From CAJBVG01 sp943360385 (GTDB taxonomy: Bacteria > Bacteroidota > Bacteroidia > Sphingobacteriales > Sphingobacteriaceae), in NCBI GenBank assembly GCA_943360385.1, contig CALRIM020000131.1, positions 1 to 8,521 of the forward strand: a stretch of 8,521 bases of DNA, given 5' to 3'. The position numbers were made by a program, and so were the translations under genes. Of the stretch, positions 7,026 to 8,521 are shown one piece after another. How positions within the stretch are numbered: the first letter of the stretch is position 1; the number at the start of each line of letters is the position of its first letter. A model generated the notes under the pieces. That model ran no database searches. It was not told where the DNA came from and was given only the letters and a program-made list of their open reading frames with translations.

Positions 7026-7898
7026 TTATGCGCTAGCTGTTGGCATTTGGCGGTCTACTTTTTTCACTAAGCCTTGTAAAACTGCACCTGGGCCTACCTC
7101 TGTAAATGAGGTTGCTCCATCGGCAATCATAGCTTTAACTGTTTGTGTCCAACGTACTGCACCTGTTAATTGTGCAATTAAATTTGCTTGGATTGTTGCA
7201 GGATCGGTTGTTGGCATTGCGTTTACATTTTGATAAACAGGGCAGCTAGGTGTATTAAAGGTTGTTGCTTTAATGGCTGCTTCTAGTTCTACTCTAGCGG
7301 GTTCCATTAATGGGGAGTGAAAAGCTCCACCAACATTAAGTACTAATGCTCTTTTTGCACCAGCTTCGGTCATTTTTGCACAAGCTTCATTTACCCCTTC
7401 AATACTTCCTGAAATAACTAACTGACCAGGGCAATTATAATTTGCAGGAACCACTACTTCCGATATAGAAGCGCAAATTTCCTCTACTTTTTCATCTTCT
7501 AAACCTAAAATAGCCGCCATTGTAGATGGGCGAATTTCGCAAGCTTTTTGCATTGCGTTTGCACGAGCTATAACCAATCTAAAGGCATCTTCAAAAGCCA
7601 ATGTTCCATTTGCAACTAAGGCAGAAAATTCTCCTAAAGAATGTCCTGCAACCATATCTGGTTTAAAATGTTCTATTGTTTTAGCTAAAATTACCGAATG
7701 TAAAAAAATTGCAGGCTGAGTAACTTTCGTTTGCTTTAAATCTTCGTCTGTTCCATTAAACATCAAATCTGTAATTCTGAAACCAATTATTTCATTGGCT
7801 TTTTCGAATAAAGCTTTCGCATCTGCATTTTGCTCATATAGCTCTTTGCCCATTCCTACGAACTGAGCACCTTGACCAGGGAATATATATGCCTTCAT
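7026..7898 (-). CDS. fabD: Malonyl-CoA:ACP transacylase FabD
   Basis: FabD transfers malonyl from CoA to acyl carrier protein, which supplies the extender unit for type II fatty acid synthesis in the cytoplasm. The 290-residue length is close to normal (about 300). The catalytic set is complete: FPGQG at 6-10 with oxyanion-hole Gln9; GHSLG at 85-89 with nucleophile Ser87; Arg112, which binds the malonyl carboxylate; GAFHSP at 191-196 with His194; and Gln243 near the C terminus. These correspond to Gln11, Ser92, Arg117, His201 and Gln250 of the E. coli enzyme. The FPGQG motif five residues after the start supports the chosen ATG. The gene leads a probable two-gene operon with tsaE and diverges from the aspartyl protease gene across 112 bases. 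No other fab gene is adjacent in this window. Confidence 0.97.
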   Translation of the reverse strand: MKAYIFPGQGAQFVGMGKELYEQNADAKALFEKANEIIGFRITDLMFNGTDEDLKQTKVTQPAIFLHSVILAKTIEHFKPDMVAGHSLGEFSALVANGTLAFEDAFRLVIARANAMQKACEIRPSTMAAILGLEDEKVEEICASISEVVVPANYNCPGQLVISGSIEGVNEACAKMTEAGAKRALVLNVGGAFHSPLMEPARVELEAAIKATTFNTPSCPVYQNVNAMPTTDPATIQANLIAQLTGAVRWTQTVKAMIADGATSFTEVGPGAVLQGLVKKVDRQMPTASA

Positions 7899-7917
7899 CT
7901 ATTTTTTGTTTAAGTTT

Positions 7918-7925
7918 CAAAGATA
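7918..7925 (-). promoter_or_regulatory. Bacteroidota -7 promoter element for fabD-tsaE
   Basis: The minus strand reads TATCTTTG, a full match to TAnnTTTG, with 19 bases before the fabD ATG. At the expected -33 distance the sequence is TGTT rather than TTG, and an exact TTG lies farther away (7957-7959, a 31-base gap), too distant for normal spacing. Confidence 0.55.
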
Positions 7926-7980
7926 ACATTTTTTAAAAGTATTTAACATTCATTAACAACTATTAGACCCATATCTGAAA

Positions 7981-7988
7981 TATGTTTG
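7981..7988 (+). promoter_or_regulatory. Bacteroidota -7 promoter element for the aspartyl protease gene
   Basis: TATGTTTG is a full match to TAnnTTTG with 22 bases before the ATG at 8011. There is no TTG at the -33 position. It lies in the divergent region shared with the fabD promoter. The two -7 elements are 55 bases apart on opposite strands. Confidence 0.5.
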
Positions 7989-8010
7989 TGTTATAATAAT
8001 AACATATCTT

Positions 8011-8521
8011 ATGAAAACAATTATTCTAAAAACACTTGCAATAGTTTTTCTATGTATCTGTACAAAAGCAGAAGGAAATTCCCTATTGCTTAGCAAAATT
8101 CCATTTCAAAAAATAGGGTCTCATACCTATATTAACGTGAAGGTAAACAACTCTAAAAAAACATATTTATTTATATTCGATACCGGTGCCGGAGGTTCTG
8201 TTGTAACAAGTGAATTGGTGAACGAGTTAAATTTAAAATTAACTAAAGATGAAACAGAATTGGAGATGGCTGGTAATACCGAAAAAGTTAAAATGTCTTT
8301 AAACAATTCTGTTACACTAGAAGATGAAAAAATAAATAATATAGATTTCTATGTGCAAAATGAATTACCATCCTTTGATGTTTCCCATAAAACATATGGT
8401 GTAATTGGGTATGATTTGCTTTCTAGGTATCTAACAAAAATAAATTACGAAGAAAAATTTATAGAGCTATACCCCCTTGGAACATCAATAGATATTGAGT
8501 ACAATGAAATACCATTTACAC
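8011..8521 (+). CDS. Exported retropepsin-like aspartyl protease (partial, 3' end outside window)
   Basis: The first 170 codons are present and the frame is open to the window edge. Residues 1-20 look like a Sec signal peptide (MKTIILK start, hydrophobic core, likely cut near TKA). Cys15 is not in a good lipobox. The catalytic motif FDTGAGGS starts at Phe56, with Asp57 as the active-site aspartate, preceded by the hydrophobic strand typical of the fold. A second family mark, GVIGYDLL at 130-137, fits the hydrophobic-hydrophobic-Gly motif of retropepsin folds. This matches the aspartyl protease families common in Bacteroidota. Some of those carry a second protease domain or a C-terminal PDZ domain, but neither can be judged here because the gene is cut. 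The substrate is unknown; action in the periplasm or outside the cell is inferred from the signal peptide. The start is set by the signal peptide and the well-placed -7 element. Confidence 0.85.
   Translation, partial: MKTIILKTLAIVFLCICTKAEGNSLLLSKIPFQKIGSHTYINVKVNNSKKTYLFIFDTGAGGSVVTSELVNELNLKLTKDETELEMAGNTEKVKMSLNNSVTLEDEKINNIDFYVQNELPSFDVSHKTYGVIGYDLLSRYLTKINYEEKFIELYPLGTSIDIEYNEIPFT

Noticed and set aside
6819..7233. Plus-strand open frames opposite tsaE and fabD
   Set aside because: They are antisense to genes whose catalytic motifs are complete, and no promoter or family resemblance supports them.

Overview
The window looks like a chromosomal segment of a low-GC member of the Bacteroidota. 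The evidence is the AT-rich sequence, the matches to the Bacteroidota -7 promoter element TAnnTTTG at a short fixed distance upstream of several starts, the lack of a consistent Shine-Dalgarno sequence, and proteins typical of the phylum: a DUF4920 lipoprotein, a large AsmA-like protein with a Lys/Ala-rich tail, and a stand-alone KilA-N protein. Class or genus cannot be fixed from this sequence alone.

Layout from left to right. A small lipoprotein of the DUF4920 family (14-550, minus) lies downstream of the DNA-repair ATPase gene radA (633-2009, minus); each appears to have its own promoter. Divergent from radA are two overlapping plus-strand genes: a KilA-N domain protein (2122-3015) and a small exported protein, probably an outer-membrane beta-barrel (2999-3715). 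These meet the minus-strand gene for a 923-residue AsmA-like protein (3779-6550) head to head across a short AT-rich gap with small direct repeats. Upstream of that are tsaE (6617-7024, tRNA t6A synthesis) and fabD (7026-7898, fatty acid synthesis), separated by one base and very probably one transcript. At the right edge, divergent from fabD, begins an exported retropepsin-like aspartyl protease (8011 onward) that is cut off by the window end.

Most of the window is ordinary housekeeping: repair (RadA), tRNA modification (TsaE), lipid synthesis (FabD) and envelope maintenance (AsmA-like protein, lipoprotein, barrel). The accessory-looking element is the KilA-N gene. It is more AT-rich than its neighbours in the stretches sampled, belongs to a family often carried by phages and mobile DNA, and runs directly into the barrel gene. 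I found no convincing new multi-gene system, no CRISPR array, no RNA gene and no insertion sequence. No gene-free stretch exceeds about 112 bases.
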